Assembly (NCBI RefSeq): GCF_022637415.1
Contig: NZ_CP093340.1
Location: forward strand, 3,243,501-3,307,500
Length of the DNA: 64,000 nt
Direction: 5' to 3'
Source: Luteimonas sp. S4-F44
GTDB taxonomy: Bacteria > Pseudomonadota > Gammaproteobacteria > Xanthomonadales > Xanthomonadaceae
Shown here: in pieces, positions 18,016-27,230 of the stretch
How the letters are laid out: every line of letters starts with the position of its first letter
Numbering within the stretch: position 1 is the first letter of the stretch
The notes under the pieces: model-generated
What the model was told of the DNA's origin: nothing
The model's input: only the letters and a program-made list of their open reading frames with translations
Database searches by the model: none
Translations under genes and position numbers: made by a program

Positions 18016-20361
18016 ATGCCATTTCGCTTGATCCCGCGCCTGCCCGCCGTCGCGCTCGGCCTGGCCGCCGCCGCCCTGCTGGCGGCCTGCGCGCCCCGCC
18101 CGCAACGGCCGCATGAGGTGGTCGCGGCCCCGGCCCTGATTCCCGCGCCGGCTCGCCTTGTCACCGGCGACGGCGGTTTCGATCTCAACGCGACCACACC
18201 GCTGCACGCCGACGGCGAGGCCGCGCAGCAGGCGGCGCGCCGGTTTGCCGCGCTGGCCGCCGAATCCAACGCTCTGCACCTGGCCACGCCCACGGGCGGC
18301 GGCCCGGCGCCTGGTGCGATCTCTTTCGTGCTCGATCCGGCGGTCTCGCCCGAGGCGCCCGAAGGCTATGCGCTGGAGATCGCGCCGGACGGCATCGTGG
18401 TACGCGCCGCCGATGCACGCGGCCTGTTCCACGGCGCGACGACGCTGTGGCAATTGGTCGCGCAGGCCCAGGGCGAGACGATGACCCTGCCGGCGCTGCG
18501 CATCGACGATGCCCCGCGCTTCGGCTGGCGCGGGCTCATGCTCGATTCGGCGCGGCATTTCCAGAGCGTCGATGAGATCAAGCGCGTGCTCGATGCGATG
18601 GCGATGCACAAGCTCAATGTCTTCCATTGGCACCTGACCGACGACCAGGGCTGGCGCATCGAGATCAAGCGCTACCCGCGCCTGGCCGAAGTCGGCGGCT
18701 GCCGCATCCCGGCCGGCGACGGCGGCGTCGATCCGGCCACCGGCGAGCCGGTGCCTTATTGCGGCTACTACACCCAGGACCAGATCCGCGACGTCGTCGC
18801 CTACGCCTCCGCGCTTCATATCGAGGTCGTGCCGGAGATCAACGGTCCGGGCCATGCACAGGCTGCGGTCGCGGCTTACCCCGAGCTCGGTGTGCTCGAC
18901 ACCCCGGTGCCGGTGCTCGCCGAATGGGGCGTCAACCGCACGCTGTTCAACGTCGAAGAATCTACTTTCACGTTTCTGGAAAATGTGCTGGCCGAGGTGG
19001 TCGAGCTGTTCCCGGGCCGCTACGTGCACGTCGGCGGCGACGAGGCGGTCAAGGACCAATGGGAGGCCTCACCACGGGTGCAGCAGCGCATGCGCGAACT
19101 CGGTGTGCGCGACGAGGCGCAGCTGCAGAGCCATTTCATCGGTCGCATGGAGCGTTTCCTGTCCACGCACGGCCGTCGCCTGATCGGCTGGGACGAGATC
19201 CTTGAGGGCGGCCTACCGCCGGAGGCGACGGTGATGTCGTGGCGCGGGATCGAGGGCGGCCTCGCGGCCGCCGCGCTCGGCCACGACGTGGTGATGAGCC
19301 CGTCCTCAGACCTGTACCTGGACTACCTGCAGACCGACGCCCCTGACGAGCCACCGGGCCGCCCGTCGATGGTCACGCTCGAGCAGGTCTACCGGTTTGA
19401 GCCGGTGCCCTCCGCGCTGCCGGAGGCGCAGCGCCATCACATCCTCGGCGTGCAGGCGAACATGTGGACCGAGCACACCCGCAGCTTCGCGCGCCTGCAG
19501 CACAACTTGTTCCCGCGCATGGCAGCGCTCGCCGAAACCGCTTGGTCGCCCGTGGAGGCGCGCGACTACGCCGATTTCCTGGCACGCCTGCCGGTGCAGC
19601 TGCGGCGCTACCGCGCGCTGGACATCGCCTACGCGCAGACGCCGTTCCAGGCGCTGGCGACGATCGACGGCGACCGCCGCGACGGCACTGCGCGGGTGAC
19701 CTTACGCAATCCGTTGGGGTACCCGATCCGCTACACCCTCGACGGCAGCAGTCCGGATGCCGGCTCGCCGCGCTATGTCGCGCCACTCGATCTGCGCCTG
19801 CCGGTGCAGCTGCGTGCGGCCGCGTTCGCCGCCGACGGCACGCCGCTGGCCCCGGCCACGACCCACGCCGTCGATGCGACCTCGCTGTTGACCCGCCACA
19901 ACGCCGAGCTGGCGGTCTGCCCCGATGTCGGGCGCCTGCTGCTGCGGCTCGAGGACGACGGTCCGCTGACCGGCGAGCGCGCGATCTTCAACGTGACGAT
20001 CTTCCACCCCTGCTGGCTGTGGCCAGCGGCGGACCTGGGCGACATCGACCGAATGACGGTGCGCGCCGGGCGCATGCCCTATGCGTTCCAGCTCGCCCAC
20101 GACGAGCCGCACCGCACGTTCCTGCCGGCACGCACCGCGCATGGCGAGCTGCAGGTCCAGGGCGAGGGCTGCGACGGCCCGGTGCTGGCGACGGTGCCGC
20201 TGCCGGCGGCGCCCGATGCCGACGGCTTCCTGACTCTCGACGTCCCGCTCGACACCCGCGCACTGGCCTCGCGGCGCGCCACCGACCTGTGCCTGCGCTT
20301 CACCGGCGATACGCGGCCGACGACGTGGGTCGTCGACGCAGTGACACTGCAGCCGCGCTGA
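18016..20361 (+). CDS. beta-N-acetylhexosaminidase, GH20, lipoprotein
   Basis: A 781-residue enzyme releasing GlcNAc from the non-reducing ends of chito-oligosaccharides. The signal ends with a lipobox (LLAAC) so it is likely membrane-anchored facing the periplasm. A GH20b N-terminal domain precedes the catalytic barrel, which shows RFGWRGLMLDSARHF, FHWHLTDDQGWRIEIKRYP, PEINGPGHA and the catalytic pair HVGGDEAVKDQW (D342, E343). A CHB_HEX_C-like segment follows (YPIRYTLDGSSPDAGSPRY), then about 120 further residues of beta-rich unknown domain. ATG 18016 has a weak GGA upstream. It supplies GlcNAc to NagP. Confidence 0.93.
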   Translation: MPFRLIPRLPAVALGLAAAALLAACAPRPQRPHEVVAAPALIPAPARLVTGDGGFDLNATTPLHADGEAAQQAARRFAALAAESNALHLATPTGGGPAPGAISFVLDPAVSPEAPEGYALEIAPDGIVVRAADARGLFHGATTLWQLVAQAQGETMTLPALRIDDAPRFGWRGLMLDSARHFQSVDEIKRVLDAMAMHKLNVFHWHLTDDQGWRIEIKRYPRLAEVGGCRIPAGDGGVDPATGEPVPYCGYYTQDQIRDVVAYASALHIEVVPEINGPGHAQAAVAAYPELGVLDTPVPVLAEWGVNRTLFNVEESTFTFLENVLAEVVELFPGRYVHVGGDEAVKDQWEASPRVQQRMRELGVRDEAQLQSHFIGRMERFLSTHGRRLIGWDEILEGGLPPEATVMSWRGIEGGLAAAALGHDVVMSPSSDLYLDYLQTDAPDEPPGRPSMVTLEQVYRFEPVPSALPEAQRHHILGVQANMWTEHTRSFARLQHNLFPRMAALAETAWSPVEARDYADFLARLPVQLRRYRALDIAYAQTPFQALATIDGDRRDGTARVTLRNPLGYPIRYTLDGSSPDAGSPRYVAPLDLRLPVQLRAAAFAADGTPLAPATTHAVDATSLLTRHNAELAVCPDVGRLLLRLEDDGPLTGERAIFNVTIFHPCWLWPAADLGDIDRMTVRAGRMPYAFQLAHDEPHRTFLPARTAHGELQVQGEGCDGPVLATVPLPAAPDADGFLTLDVPLDTRALASRRATDLCLRFTGDTRPTTWVVDAVTLQPR

Positions 20362-20385
20362 CGCAGCACGCGGCCGGTGCCCGGA

Positions 20386-20805
20386 CTACGGGCGCCGGCC
20401 GTCGATGCGCAGCAGCAGGTCGCGCAGTGGCGTGAGCCGGGTCGCCAGGCCCGCGATCACACCCAGCGTGTTGGCAAGCGCGTCGGCCGGGTCCTGCATG
20501 CGGGTCTGGGTCAGCGCGCCTTGCGCGAATTCCAGTCCGATCCCCAGCAGCACCAGACCCAGGCCGGCGCCGAGCAGCGAGGGCCAGCGCGCGTAGAGCT
20601 GGACTGCGGCCGCCGCCAGCGCCGCGTAGGCCAGAAAATGCCCGAGCTTGTCGCCATCGGGCACATCGGGCATCGGCACCGATGGCACCAGCGACAGCAC
20701 GACGACAGTCGCGATCGCCGCGATCCACAGCCCGCACCACAGCCACGGCCGGCGCAGCGGCTTAAGTGCGCTGCGGCGCGCGCACGGCCCCGTGGCGTGA
20801 CTCAC
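20386..20805 (-). CDS. VanZ-like family membrane protein
   Basis: A 139-residue protein with four predicted membrane helices. PDGDKLGHFLAYAALAAAAV and the late GIGLEFAQGALTQTRMQDPADALANT pattern (E-x-x-Q and D-x-x-DxxAN) are diagnostic of VanZ-like proteins. The biochemical role of the family is not known outside teicoplanin resistance in Gram-positives. The ATG overlaps the stop of the MidA-type gene by four bases, so the two are coupled. Confidence 0.85.
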   Translation of the reverse strand: MSHATGPCARRSALKPLRRPWLWCGLWIAAIATVVVLSLVPSVPMPDVPDGDKLGHFLAYAALAAAAVQLYARWPSLLGAGLGLVLLGIGLEFAQGALTQTRMQDPADALANTLGVIAGLATRLTPLRDLLLRIDGRRP

Positions 20806-21983
20806 AGCCGGTGGCTCAGATCGCCGACCAGGAAGGCGTGTTCGAAGTCGACGTCGCGGGCAAAGCCGATCGCCTGGAACGCCTCGCCCATGCCGCCGGG
20901 CAACGTCAGCTTCTTGACCTGCTGGCGCAGGGCGTAGCGAGCGACTTCGTCGGCGGCCTGGGCTTCGTGCGCGGCCAGGCGCGCATCCAGGCGATTGCCC
21001 AGCAGCAACGAGGCCTGGGTGCAGTAACCGGCGAATTCGAATCCGGCCCCGGTGCCCGCCTCGGCCAGCGCGGTGAAGTCGACCGAAGCGGTCAGGTCCT
21101 GAAGGCCCGGCAGCGCGAGCACATCCGGCGACACCCGGTGACGGTGGAAAGCGCGCAGGGTGCCGTCGCTGCGGTCGTCGCGGTAGTACTCACTGCGCGG
21201 GTAGCCGTAGTCGACGAACAGCATCGCGCCGCGTCGCAGGCCGCCGGCCACCGCCTGTACCCAGTAGGGCAGTTGCGGCAGCAGTTCGGAGCGGTAGCCC
21301 TCGGGCAGCGGCGCGCCGCGCTGGCGCTCGATGTGCCGCACCGCCGGCGCCAGCAGCGCATCGGCCGGGCGCAGCGCGGTCGCAAAGCCGCCATCGTCGG
21401 CGACGATGACGTACTCCTCGTGGATCTCCCCACCCTGCACTGCGAACCGCGGCGTGGGCAGCGCATCGACGACCTCGTTGGCGAACAGCACGCCGCTCCA
21501 GTCGTCGGGCATCGGGCCGTCGAGCCAATGCACGCGCGCGAACAGCGCGGCCGGCAGCCGCGCGGCCAGATGCGTGCGCTGGCGCTCGCGCAGGTCCGCG
21601 CTGGGCTCGAGGATCGCGTAGCGGGCCGGCACTGCATCGAGCGCGGCCAGGTGCACGAGCGCATCGGCGGCGAACGCGCCGCTGCCACCGCCGACCTCCA
21701 GCAGTTGGGCGTCGCCGCCGATCTCGCGCAGCACCGGCGCAATCGCCTCGGCGATGCATTCGGCGAACAGACTGCCGAGCTCGGGCGCGGTGACGAAGTC
21801 GCCGGCAGCGCCGAACTTCGTCGCGCCGGCGCTGTAGTAGCCCAGGCCCGGCGCATACAGCGCCAGCTCCATGAACTTCCAGAACGGAATCGCGCCGCCG
21901 GCGTCGGCGATCAGCGCACGAATCGCCGCGCGCAGGCGTTCGCTGTGGGCGAGGGCTTCTTCGGAGATGGGGGGAGCGGACAT
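20802..21983 (-). CDS. MidA/NDUFAF7-type SAM-dependent methyltransferase
   Basis: A 393-residue protein of the DUF185 family, related to the mitochondrial methyltransferase NDUFAF7, which modifies an arginine of a complex I subunit. GGAIPFWKFMELALYAPGLG at the N-terminus, FVTAPELGSLFAE, LLEVGGGSGAFAADAL (SAM motif I) and LFANEVVDALP are all present. ATG 21983 agrees with the family start; the open frame upstream is not needed. The bacterial target is unknown. It is divergent from the pteridine reductase gene with 68 bases between. Confidence 0.88.
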   Translation of the reverse strand: MSAPPISEEALAHSERLRAAIRALIADAGGAIPFWKFMELALYAPGLGYYSAGATKFGAAGDFVTAPELGSLFAECIAEAIAPVLREIGGDAQLLEVGGGSGAFAADALVHLAALDAVPARYAILEPSADLRERQRTHLAARLPAALFARVHWLDGPMPDDWSGVLFANEVVDALPTPRFAVQGGEIHEEYVIVADDGGFATALRPADALLAPAVRHIERQRGAPLPEGYRSELLPQLPYWVQAVAGGLRRGAMLFVDYGYPRSEYYRDDRSDGTLRAFHRHRVSPDVLALPGLQDLTASVDFTALAEAGTGAGFEFAGYCTQASLLLGNRLDARLAAHEAQAADEVARYALRQQVKKLTLPGGMGEAFQAIGFARDVDFEHAFLVGDLSHRL

Positions 21984-22051
21984 GGATGGGGCTTGGCGGT
22001 CACAATGCACAGCATACCGAGCCTGCTGCACGCGGGCTGTCAGGAGCCCGC

Positions 22052-22786
22052 ATGGACACCCCACGCCCCGTCGTGCTGATCACCGGCGCCGCGCGCCGCC
22101 TCGGCGCCGCGATCGCCCGCCATCTGCATGCGCACGGCCACGACGTCGCGCTGCATTGCAATGCTTCGCGCGCCGATGCCGACGCGCTGGCGGCCACGCT
22201 CGACGCCGAGCGCCCGGGCAGCGCCGCCGTGGTCCAGGCCGATCTGGCCGATGCCGACGCCCCAGCCGCGCTCGTCGCTGCGACGATGGCCCGCTTCGGG
22301 CGGCTCGATGCCCTGGTCAACAACGCCGCGATCTTCACGCCGGCGCCGCTGGAGGACAGCGACGCGGCCGCATTCGATGCGCTGATGGCGGTCAATGCCC
22401 GCGCGCCGTTCCTGCTCGCACGCGCCGCCGCCCCGCACCTGCGCCGCGCCGACGGTGCGATCGTCAACATCGTCGACCTCTACGCCGAACGCCCGCGCGC
22501 CGACCTGGTCGCCTACGCGGCGTCGAAGGCGGCGCTGCTCGGGCTGACCCGTGGCCTGGCGGTCGCGCTGGCGCCGCAAGTGCGGGTCAACGCAGTCGCG
22601 CCGGGGGCGATCCTGTGGCCGGAGGACGGCGGCGATCCCGAGTTGCGCGCGCGCATCCTCGAGGCGACCCCGCTGCGCCGGCAGGGGCGGGTCGAGGACA
22701 TCGCCGAGGCGGTCGGCTGGCTGCTGCGCGGCGCCGGCTTCAGTACCGGCGAGGTGCTCCACGTCGACGGCGGTCGCATGCTGTGA
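22052..22786 (+). CDS. pteridine reductase-type short-chain dehydrogenase
   Basis: A 244-residue NADPH-dependent SDR. The nucleotide motif is TGAARRLG, with the Arg-rich form of pteridine reductases, then VNNAAIF, and YAASKAALL (catalytic Tyr-x3-Lys) preceded by IVNIVDLY, where Asp replaces the usual catalytic Ser as in pteridine reductases and FolM. C-terminal TGEVLHVDGGRML is typical. It probably reduces dihydropterins or dihydrofolate. Nearby folK and folB support a pterin/folate role. ATG 22052 follows AGGAG at 22042-22046. Confidence 0.9.
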   Translation: MDTPRPVVLITGAARRLGAAIARHLHAHGHDVALHCNASRADADALAATLDAERPGSAAVVQADLADADAPAALVAATMARFGRLDALVNNAAIFTPAPLEDSDAAAFDALMAVNARAPFLLARAAAPHLRRADGAIVNIVDLYAERPRADLVAYAASKAALLGLTRGLAVALAPQVRVNAVAPGAILWPEDGGDPELRARILEATPLRRQGRVEDIAEAVGWLLRGAGFSTGEVLHVDGGRML

Positions 22787-22801
22787 CCCGGCCCGTCCCG
22801 C

Positions 22802-23152
22802 GTGCATTGTCGGCGCACGGTGCATCCGCTCGGCCAGTCTTGGCTGGGCGAGGCCACCCGCTTGGGCCGGCGGCTCGCGACCGCAACGGCGATCGTCACC
22901 GCGCCTGTTCTTGACCGCTTCGCCGTCGCCCTGCCAGGCACCGATGCCGCGATCACGCTGCGGGTGGCGGAGCGGATCCGCACGCGCTTTTGCACCGCAC
23001 TGGCCGACTTCGACGCATTGCGCCCGCCGGTCAGCATCGGCGTAGCTGCCCACCAGGCCGGCGAAGATGCCGACACCCTGTTGCAACGGGCCGACCACGC
23101 GCTGTACGAGGCCAAGCCGGCCAGCCGCGACCGCGTGCAGTTGGCGCGTTGA
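22802..23152 (+). pseudogene. decayed GGDEF (diguanylate cyclase) domain fragment
   Basis: A 116-codon open frame from GTG 22802, 15 bases after the pteridine reductase stop. The second half of a GGDEF domain is clear: ALPGTDAAITLRVAERIRTRF, then PVSIGVAAH and LLQRADHALYEAKPASRDRV. The signature GG(D/E)EF position reads VLDRF, so the glycine pair that binds GTP is lost, and the first half of the domain, including the metal site, is absent. No sensor or membrane part is present. I read it as the remnant of a truncated diguanylate cyclase; a small c-di-GMP-binding-type relic is possible but not supported. Confidence 0.7.
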
Positions 23153-23234
23153 ACGCAGGCACCCGCGGCTCGCGTCGCTCTGACCCGGCCACGGCGCGGC
23201 GGCCGCGCAACGGCTTCCGCCGCGCGACACACCT

Positions 23235-23735
23235 TCAGACGCGGCAGGCGGCCAGCGCGTCGATGCGCGCGAACGTCGTGTCGTGGTCGGGATGGGCGGC
23301 CCACAGCTGCGCGAGCGTGCGGCCATCGACCGGGTGGCGCAGGTCGGGCGCGATCTCGGCCAGCGGCTTGAGCACAAAAGCATGGCGCAGTTCGTCGCGC
23401 GGGATGCGCAGGTTCCCGGCGCCGGTCAGCACCCGGTCGTCGTAGAGCACGATGTCGATGTCCAGCGTGCGGTCGCTGTAGCGCGGACCACTGCGATCGC
23501 GCCCGTGCGCGTCCTCGAGCGCGTGCAGCCAGACGTTGAGGGCGTCGGGCGGCAGGTCGGTCTCGATGGTCGCGGCGGCATTGAGGAAATCGGCGCCGTC
23601 GTAGCCCACCGCCGGAAAGCGGTAGGCCTGCGAGACGACGAGCGCGGGAAAGCGGGCGCGCAGCGCGTCCACTGCGGCGCGCAGGTGCCGTTCGGGATCG
23701 AGGTTGCTGCCGAGGCTCAGGCAGGCGATGGCCAT
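23235..23735 (-). CDS. folK: 2-amino-4-hydroxy-6-hydroxymethyldihydropteridine diphosphokinase
   Basis: A 166-residue enzyme that transfers pyrophosphate from ATP to the pterin precursor of folate. LSLGSNLDPERHLRAAV at the N-terminus, FPAVGYDGADFLNAAATIET, and the signature YSDRTLDIDIVLYDD with the magnesium-binding aspartates are present, followed by IPRDELRHAFVLKPLAEIAP. ATG 23735 opens exactly at the family motif; the frame upstream is not coding. It lies convergent to the GGDEF fragment and downstream of the MscS gene. Confidence 0.96.
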   Translation of the reverse strand: MAIACLSLGSNLDPERHLRAAVDALRARFPALVVSQAYRFPAVGYDGADFLNAAATIETDLPPDALNVWLHALEDAHGRDRSGPRYSDRTLDIDIVLYDDRVLTGAGNLRIPRDELRHAFVLKPLAEIAPDLRHPVDGRTLAQLWAAHPDHDTTFARIDALAACRV

Positions 23736-23784
23736 GGTGGCGCTCCTGTGGGGAGCGCCATGATCGCGCATCGCCCGCTTCTGG

Positions 23785-25089
23785 TCAGCGGGGGCGCGTC
23801 TCCTCCAGCGCCGGCGCCGCCTCGGCCGGGCCCTCGATTGCCCTCGGCCCGCCTTGCAGGCGCACGTCCATCGGCGCGTCGCTGCGGGCCTGGAACACCC
23901 GCAGGTCGAACTCGGGCAGGATCGCCAGCAGATGGTCGAAGATGTCAGCCTGGATACCCTCGTAGACCGTCCAGTTGGTGTCGGCGGTAAAGCAGTAGAT
24001 CTCCAGCGGCAGTCCGGTCTCGGTGGGCTGGAGCTGGCGTACCAGCAGCGTCAGATCCTGGTTGATGCCGGCATGATGGCGCAGGTAGTGCTCGACGTAG
24101 GCGCGGAAGGTACCCAGGTTGGTGACCCGGCGATGGTTCACCGGCTCGGCGCCGCGCGCGGCCAGCGCGGTGTTCCAGTCCGACAGCTCCTGGTCCTTGC
24201 GGTCGAGATAGGCGTCGAGCAGCACGAAACGGCGGAAGCGCGCGATCTCGTCGGCCGCCAAAAACCGCACGCTGCGCTGGTCGAGATACAGCGCGCGCTT
24301 GATCCGGCGTCCACCGCCCTCCGACATCGGTCGCCAGTTCTTGAACGCATCGCTGACCAACTGCTTGGTCGGCACCGTGGTCACGGTGCGGTCGAAGTTG
24401 CGCACGGTGATGGTGTGCAGCGCGATGTCGATGACGTCGCCATCAGCATTCTGGCTGGGCATCTCGATCCAGTCGCCGATGCGCACACGGCCGTCGTTGC
24501 TGATCTGCACGCTGGCCACCAGCGACAGGATGGTGTCCTGGAAGATCAGCATCAGCACCGCGGTCATCGCGCCCAGGCCGGTGACGATGTGCAGGAACTT
24601 CGCACCGATCAGCGTGGCGATCACCGAGATGCCCACCAGCACGAACATCACGATCTTGGCCACCTGCAGATAGCCCTTGATCGGCTTGTTGTGCGCGTCG
24701 GGGCGGCGCTCGTAGTTGTGGTTGACCACGTCGAGCGCGCGCGAGACGGCCAGCGCGATCGTCACCACGACGAAGATCTGGCACAGCCGCTCGACGATCA
24801 GCACCAGTTGCGGCGGCAGGTCGGGCACCACCGTGATGCCGGCCGAAATCACCAGCGCCGGCACGATGTTGGCCAGTCGCGGGATCACGCGCAGGCGCAC
24901 TTGGCGGTCGTGCTGCGCGCCGCCGAGCGAGGTGCGCCGCAGGACGGTGCCCAGGCCGCGCAGCAGGATGCGCTTGGTGATGAAGTTCGCCAGCCATGCC
25001 AGCAGGCACAGGGCGGCCAGCACGGTGGCGCTGTAGGCCCAGGGATAGGGCGCCAGCAGGTCGCTGAGTCGTTCGAGATGGGGCTGCAT
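23785..25089 (-). CDS. MscS-type mechanosensitive ion channel (YbdG-like)
   Basis: A 434-residue inner-membrane protein. Five or so hydrophobic segments fill the first 190 residues; the last two lead into the MscS pore-lining helix (GLGAMTAVLMLIFQDTILSL) and the beta domain (RIGDWIEMPSQNADGDVIDI, TVRNFDRTVTTVPTKQL). The long C-terminus with RRIKRALYLDQ and LPLEIYCFTADTNWTVYE is characteristic of the YbdG/miniconductance group. It releases solutes on hypo-osmotic shock. ATG 25089 is chosen at the start of the first membrane segment. Confidence 0.9.
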   Translation of the reverse strand: MQPHLERLSDLLAPYPWAYSATVLAALCLLAWLANFITKRILLRGLGTVLRRTSLGGAQHDRQVRLRVIPRLANIVPALVISAGITVVPDLPPQLVLIVERLCQIFVVVTIALAVSRALDVVNHNYERRPDAHNKPIKGYLQVAKIVMFVLVGISVIATLIGAKFLHIVTGLGAMTAVLMLIFQDTILSLVASVQISNDGRVRIGDWIEMPSQNADGDVIDIALHTITVRNFDRTVTTVPTKQLVSDAFKNWRPMSEGGGRRIKRALYLDQRSVRFLAADEIARFRRFVLLDAYLDRKDQELSDWNTALAARGAEPVNHRRVTNLGTFRAYVEHYLRHHAGINQDLTLLVRQLQPTETGLPLEIYCFTADTNWTVYEGIQADIFDHLLAILPEFDLRVFQARSDAPMDVRLQGGPRAIEGPAEAAPALEETRPR

Positions 25090-25145
25090 CGTGCGGGATT
25101 CTCCTGTAGCGGCCGCGTCTCCGCGGCGGCGCCAGGACCCGCGGA

Positions 25146-25502
25146 TCAGCCCTGGCGACTGCGTTCGATGATCACGCCGACCGCGCGTGCACCACGCACC
25201 GCACCCGGCTTGCTGAGCTTCAATCGTACCCAACCGACATTGAACTCATCGATCACGAGCGCTGCGCAGCGCTCGGCCAGGGTTTCGACCAGGCCGAATT
25301 CCGACGCACCGACATAGTCGATCAGCCGCTTGCTGACGGCCTTGTAGTCGAGCGTGCGCGCGATATCGTCGCTCGCCGCGGGCACGCGGTTGTCGAACGC
25401 CATCTCGACATCGAACACCAGCGGTTGGCGGATGCGCCGCTCCCAGTCGTAGATGCCGATCAGCGCCTCGATCTCGAGGCCTTCGATGAAGACTTTGTCC
25501 AT
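25146..25502 (-). CDS. folB: dihydroneopterin aldolase
   Basis: A 118-residue enzyme making 6-hydroxymethyl-dihydropterin for FolK. VFIEGLEIEALIGIYDWERR at the N-terminus, the central YKAVSKRLIDYVGASEFGLVE with the active-site Glu, and VRLKLSKPGAVRGARAVGV at the C-terminus with the conserved Lys are all standard. Normal length. It stands alone between the MscS gene and tsaD, on the same strand as both. Confidence 0.95.
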   Translation of the reverse strand: MDKVFIEGLEIEALIGIYDWERRIRQPLVFDVEMAFDNRVPAASDDIARTLDYKAVSKRLIDYVGASEFGLVETLAERCAALVIDEFNVGWVRLKLSKPGAVRGARAVGVIIERSRQG

Positions 25503-25623
25503 AGGGTCGGGAGGGATGATCCGTGGCAGGGTGATGAGGCAAGCACAACAGCGGGCGACAGCTTAGCGAGTGTCTGGTCGCTGGGGCGCGACGCTCGCGG
25601 TCATCGGACGTTTCGCACCACCA

Positions 25624-26661
25624 TCACGAAGCACGGCGCACCGGCGGCAGCTGCGCCATGTCCCACCTCGGCACCACGCGCACCGCCGCGTCGCCGTGCT
25701 GGCCGGCCTGCAAACGCAGGGCGCCGGCGAAGGCGATCATCGCGCCGTTGTCGGTACACAGCGCCGGGCGCGGGAAGCACACCCGACCGCCGCGGCGCGT
25801 GGCATCGGCCTGCAACTTGTCGCGCAGGCGCAGGTTCGCGCCGACGCCGCCGGCGACAACGAGCGTGGTGCACCCGGTCGCGTCGAGCGCGCGCGCGCAT
25901 TTGATCGCCAACGTGTCAACGACCGCGTCCTCGAAGCCGCGCGCGATGTCGGCGCGGGTCGACTCGCTGCGGTCGCTGTTCTGCCAGGCCAACAGCACCT
26001 GGGTCTTCAGGCCGCTGAAGCTGAAGTCCAGGCCGGGCCGGTCGGTCATCGGCCGCGAGAAGCGGAATGCGCCGGGCGTGCCGGTCTGCGCCAGCGCGGC
26101 CAACTGCGGGCCGCCGGGATACGGCAGGCCCATCAGCTTGGCGGTCTTGTCGAAGGCCTCGCCCGCGGCGTCGTCCAGGGTCTCGCCGAGCAACCGGTAG
26201 GCGCCGATCGCATCGACCGCGACCAGTTGCGTATGCCCGCCCGAGACCAGCAGCGCGACGAACGGCGGCGCCGGCGCGTCGTCCTCCATCAGCGGCGCCA
26301 GCAAATGGCCTTCCATGTGGTGCACGCCGATCGCCGGCACGTCGAGCGCCCAGGCCAGCGCGCGGGCGACGCCCGCGCCGACCAACAGCGCGCCCACCAG
26401 GCCAGGGCCGGCGGTGTAGGCGACGCCGTCGAGCGCCTCGACCTTGAGCCCGGCCTCGGCCAGGGTCTGGCGGATCAGCGGCAACAGCTTGCGCACGTGG
26501 TCGCGACTGGCCAGCTCCGGCACGACACCGCCGTACTGCGCATGCAGCGCGATCTGGCTGTAGACCGCATGCGCGCGCAGCCCTGCGGCGCCGCCCAGGG
26601 CGGTGTCGTAGACGGCGACGCCGGTTTCGTCGCAGGAGGTTTCGATGCCGAGGACGTTCAT
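25624..26661 (-). CDS. tsaD: tRNA N6-adenosine threonylcarbamoyltransferase
   Basis: A 345-residue ASKHA-fold protein that, with TsaB and TsaE, attaches threonylcarbamoyl to A37 of ANN-decoding tRNAs. [17 protein letters not shown] opens the protein; [10 protein letters not shown] gives the metal-binding histidines, and [35 protein letters not shown] and [12 protein letters not shown] follow. Divergent from rpsU, the arrangement seen in many proteobacteria. Essential gene. Confidence 0.97.
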   Translation of the reverse strand: MNVLGIETSCDETGVAVYDTALGGAAGLRAHAVYSQIALHAQYGGVVPELASRDHVRKLLPLIRQTLAEAGLKVEALDGVAYTAGPGLVGALLVGAGVARALAWALDVPAIGVHHMEGHLLAPLMEDDAPAPPFVALLVSGGHTQLVAVDAIGAYRLLGETLDDAAGEAFDKTAKLMGLPYPGGPQLAALAQTGTPGAFRFSRPMTDRPGLDFSFSGLKTQVLLAWQNSDRSESTRADIARGFEDAVVDTLAIKCARALDATGCTTLVVAGGVGANLRLRDKLQADATRRGGRVCFPRPALCTDNGAMIAFAGALRLQAGQHGDAAVRVVPRWDMAQLPPVRRAS

Positions 26662-26725
26662 GGTGCGCAGGACTGCCGGGAAACGGACGGGGATGCGGGC
26701 GCATCACAGCGCCCGTCCGGGCGGC

Positions 26726-26755
26726 TTGCGTCAGCCGCCGGGTCCTCGCTATGAT
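26726..26755 (+). promoter_or_regulatory. sigma-70 promoter of rpsU
   Basis: TTGCGT (26726-26731), an 18-base spacer and TATGAT (26750-26755). Five of six -10 bases match the consensus. A start point near 26762 gives an 88-base leader to rpsU. Confidence 0.55.
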
Positions 26756-26849
26756 ACGCGGCTCGCCGGGAGCAGACCCTCGGCAGACCCGAATTCGTCA
26801 GATTCGATCCGGCCCTCGACGGTCGGGTGCCCAGATCCCCGGAGATTCC

Positions 26850-27065
26850 ATGCCTAGCGTCAAAGTCCGCGAAAACGAGCCCTTCGAGTTTGCGCTGCGC
26901 CGTTTCAAGCGCACCTGCGAGAAGGCCGGCGTGCTCGCCGAAACCCGCAAGCGCGAGTTCTACGAGAAGCCGACCCAGGAGCGCAAGCGCAAGGCCGCTG
27001 CCGCCGTGAAGCGTCAAGCCCGTCGCGTCTCGCGCGACGTCACCAAGCGCCAGCGCCTGTACTGA
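26850..27065 (+). CDS. rpsU: 30S ribosomal protein S21
   Basis: A 71-residue, strongly basic protein of the small ribosomal subunit, needed for efficient initiation. [20 protein letters not shown] and the Lys/Arg-rich C-terminus with [18 protein letters not shown] are canonical. ATG 26850 follows CCGGAGATTCC, a good ribosome site. A strong terminator lies 48 bases downstream, so much of its transcript is probably monocistronic before yqeY. Confidence 0.98.
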   Translation: MPSVKVRENEPFEFALRRFKRTCEKAGVLAETRKREFYEKPTQERKRKAAAAVKRQARRVSRDVTKRQRLY

Positions 27066-27112
27066 TCGACCCGCGTCGGGCAGCGCCTGACGTGATCGTG
27101 TCCTGACGCAAG

Positions 27113-27144
27113 AGCCGGCCGCGCGCATGCGCTGCCGGCTTTTT
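27113..27144 (+). terminator. rho-independent terminator after rpsU
   Basis: AGCCGGC (27113-27119) pairs with GCCGGCT (27134-27140), followed by a run of Ts to 27144. The separation allows a GC-rich inner stem. It lies between rpsU and the yqeY gene. Confidence 0.8.
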
Positions 27145-27230
27145 GTCGTCCCCGTTCCCGCACCTGCCCGCGCGGCAGGTGCCGCCCCCCGTCGCAGGGT
27201 CGCCCTGCCCGTTCGTCACCGGAAACCGCC

